From assembly GCA_965153355.1 (NCBI GenBank), contig OZ231128.1:2604001-2668000 (forward strand): a DNA stretch of 64,000 nucleotides, read 5' to 3'. The stretch's first letter is position 1. Each line of letters begins with the position of its first letter. Shown piece by piece: positions 62,690 to 64,000 of this stretch. This DNA is from Flaccisagitta enflata. Lineage: Eukaryota > Chaetognatha > Sagittoidea > Aphragmophora. The position numbers were made by a program, and so were the translations under genes. The notes beneath the pieces are model-generated. The model was given only the letters and a program-made list of their open reading frames with translations, made no database searches and was not told where the DNA came from.

Positions 62690-63182
62690 CGACCTGATGC
62701 CCTGCTTGGAGCAGATTTTCAATGTTAGTTTGAGCCTAGAGAGGCAGCGGCCCCATGGCCGACATGCCTGTAAGACACAGGGAGTTGAATGATTGCAGAA
62801 CTGGAATTAGATCAGGGATGAGGGCAGATTTGAATCTAAGAGGGTCATTTTGAGGGCTGAATTGAGACCAATTTTAGGTTTGAGAGGTCTGATTTTAGGC
62901 TTGAAATAGTTGATTTTGGGCCTGATAAGGCTGATCTAGTACCTTAGTGGGCTGATTTTGGGCTTGAGTGAGCTAATTTTGGATCTAAAATAGCTGATTT
63001 TGGGGTCTGGAGAGGGTTGATTTGGGGTCTGAGAGGGCTGACTGGGGCCTGAGAGGGGCCTCGGGGGATTTTGGGTCTGAGAGGGCTGATTAGCCTGAGA
63101 GGGGTCATGGGGACGACAGATGGACGACGCCTGAAATTCACCCCTGTGTGTCATACAGGACATCGGCCCTTTGGGGCCGCTG
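62690..63182. mobile_element. TIR-minisatellite element
   Basis: TGATGCCCTGCTTGGAGCAG, GGCAGCGGCCCCATGG, (TGAGAGGGCTGATTTTGGG)n core, CCCCTGTGTGTCATACAGGA, CATCGGCCCTTTGGGGCC. Confidence 0.72.
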
Positions 63183-63390
63183 CCCAAAAAAAAAAAGAAG
63201 GAAAAAGAAAAAGAAGAAGAAGAAGAAGACGAAGAAGACGAAGAAGACGAAGAAGACGAAGAAGACGAAGAAGAAGAAAAAGGAGAGAAATATACGAGGA
63301 TGGTAACGGTAGAAAGTGATAGAACAGGAAAAGAAGAAAAAGAAAAAGAAGAAAAAGAAGAAGAAGGAGAAGAGGGAGAACAGGTCGCCC
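63183..63390. repeat. (GAAGAC)n and A/G-rich array
   Basis: GAAGAC hexamers at 63220-63270 inside a longer AAG/AAAG purine tract. Confidence 0.9.
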
Positions 63391-64000
63391 AAAGGCAATA
63401 TGTGGTCAGCTATACCTGCTGCCCTGCTTTGTGAGTTGGATTGTAAATCGAGCTGAGGAAGCAGGGGCAATGGGCCCTGGCGACGAAGTCCCGTAGAACA
63501 CAGGGGACTGTCGTTCGTCCTGGCCTGAAGAAGTGGACGGTGATAAGAGGAGGGCCAACAGAAGGTTTTTAATGTTCTCAACTAAGGTCTAAGAAGGCTA
63601 CGTTAGGGCCTCAAAATGCCAAAGTAGCTTTCTGAGGGCTGACTTGGAGTGTTTTGAGAGAGCTGGATTAGGCTTGAAAGGTCAGGACGACTGATTTGAA
63701 ACCTGAGAACAATACATGGAGGCTTAGATAGCTGATTTGCGGCCTGAGAGGCCTAAGCGAGGCCTAGAGCCAGGCTCTGGAGTGCCTGAGAATTTGGGTT
63801 TGGAGCCTATAGCCTCACTTGAGGCATGAGGCCAGGTTTGAGCCTCTGGAGAGGCTGGGATTAAGTGCCTGATAAAGACGGGATTTGACGCCTGAGAGGC
63901 CGGATTTGAGGTCTCTGAGGCCAGATTTGAGGTCTCTGAGGCCAGATTTGAGGTCTCTGAGGCCAGATTTGAGGTCTCTGAGGCCAGATTTGAGGCCTGA
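63391..64000. mobile_element. TIR-minisatellite element, cut by window end
   Basis: CAATATGTGGTCAGCTATAC, CTGCCCTGCTTTG, GTAGAACACAGGGGACTGTC; then GAGGCCTGAGAGG-type units, with five exact GAGGTCTCTGAGGCCAGATTT-like 21-bp steps at 63905-64000. Confidence 0.7.

Overview
The window reads as animal nuclear DNA, most likely from an invertebrate. It has intron-rich, low-density genes, GT-AG splice sites with pyrimidine tracts, a short (TTAGGG)-like tract, and very heavy loads of microsatellites, minisatellite-bearing mobile elements and foldback MITEs. I see no bacterial operon, rRNA or tRNA gene. The species cannot be named from sequence alone.

The one gene I can assemble with confidence lies on the minus strand from 29899 (start codon) to 5190 and runs off the left edge. 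It is a TTC16-like tetratricopeptide-repeat protein. Twelve exons were placed by reading splice sites; every consecutive pair is phase-compatible and together they give about 530 codons. A long charged and low-complexity N-terminal half (exons 1-7) precedes five to six TPR units (exons 8-12). The TPR part follows the order and spacing I remember for vertebrate TTC16. The 3' exons are outside the window. A CpG-rich stretch just above exon 1 (about 29900-30080) is the likely promoter.

Almost everything else is repeats. (1) A large family of hairpin-ended elements has one end starting AACAAGGCC and the other ending in a short perfect stem followed by A-run, with a GACGGACG-type tract before the stem. 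About 25 copies or fragments are present. The stem sequence differs between subfamilies but stays self-complementary and matches a motif near the opposite end. Three large copies (922-2723, 6715-8076, 35661-37577) carry kilobase-scale minisatellites. (2) TIR elements built on a GGCAGCGGCCCCGAAGG motif are filled with about 20-bp minisatellites. (3) Foldback and TA-flanked MITEs occur at 13830-14035, 30255-30690, 31156-31508, 42438-43408, 45781-46989, 50161-51733, 59465-60050 and 61214-61975. (4) Long (GA/CT)n, (AAG)n, (CCA)n, (CAA)n and other arrays are common.

The gene and the repeats interact in visible ways. Exon 4 ends in a 72-bp tandem array that gives six in-frame copies of its 5' splice site. 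Exon 12 is preceded by a 133-bp tandem array that repeats its 3' splice site and first half. Many exons use a microsatellite as their pyrimidine tract. In three introns a hairpin-family element begins within about 3-9 bp of the 5' splice site.

To the right of 30 kb there are only weak gene traces. The best are minus-strand candidate exons at 38348-38459 and 38582-38747, with less certain ones at 41769-41817 and 42190-42431. I did not recognise the protein.
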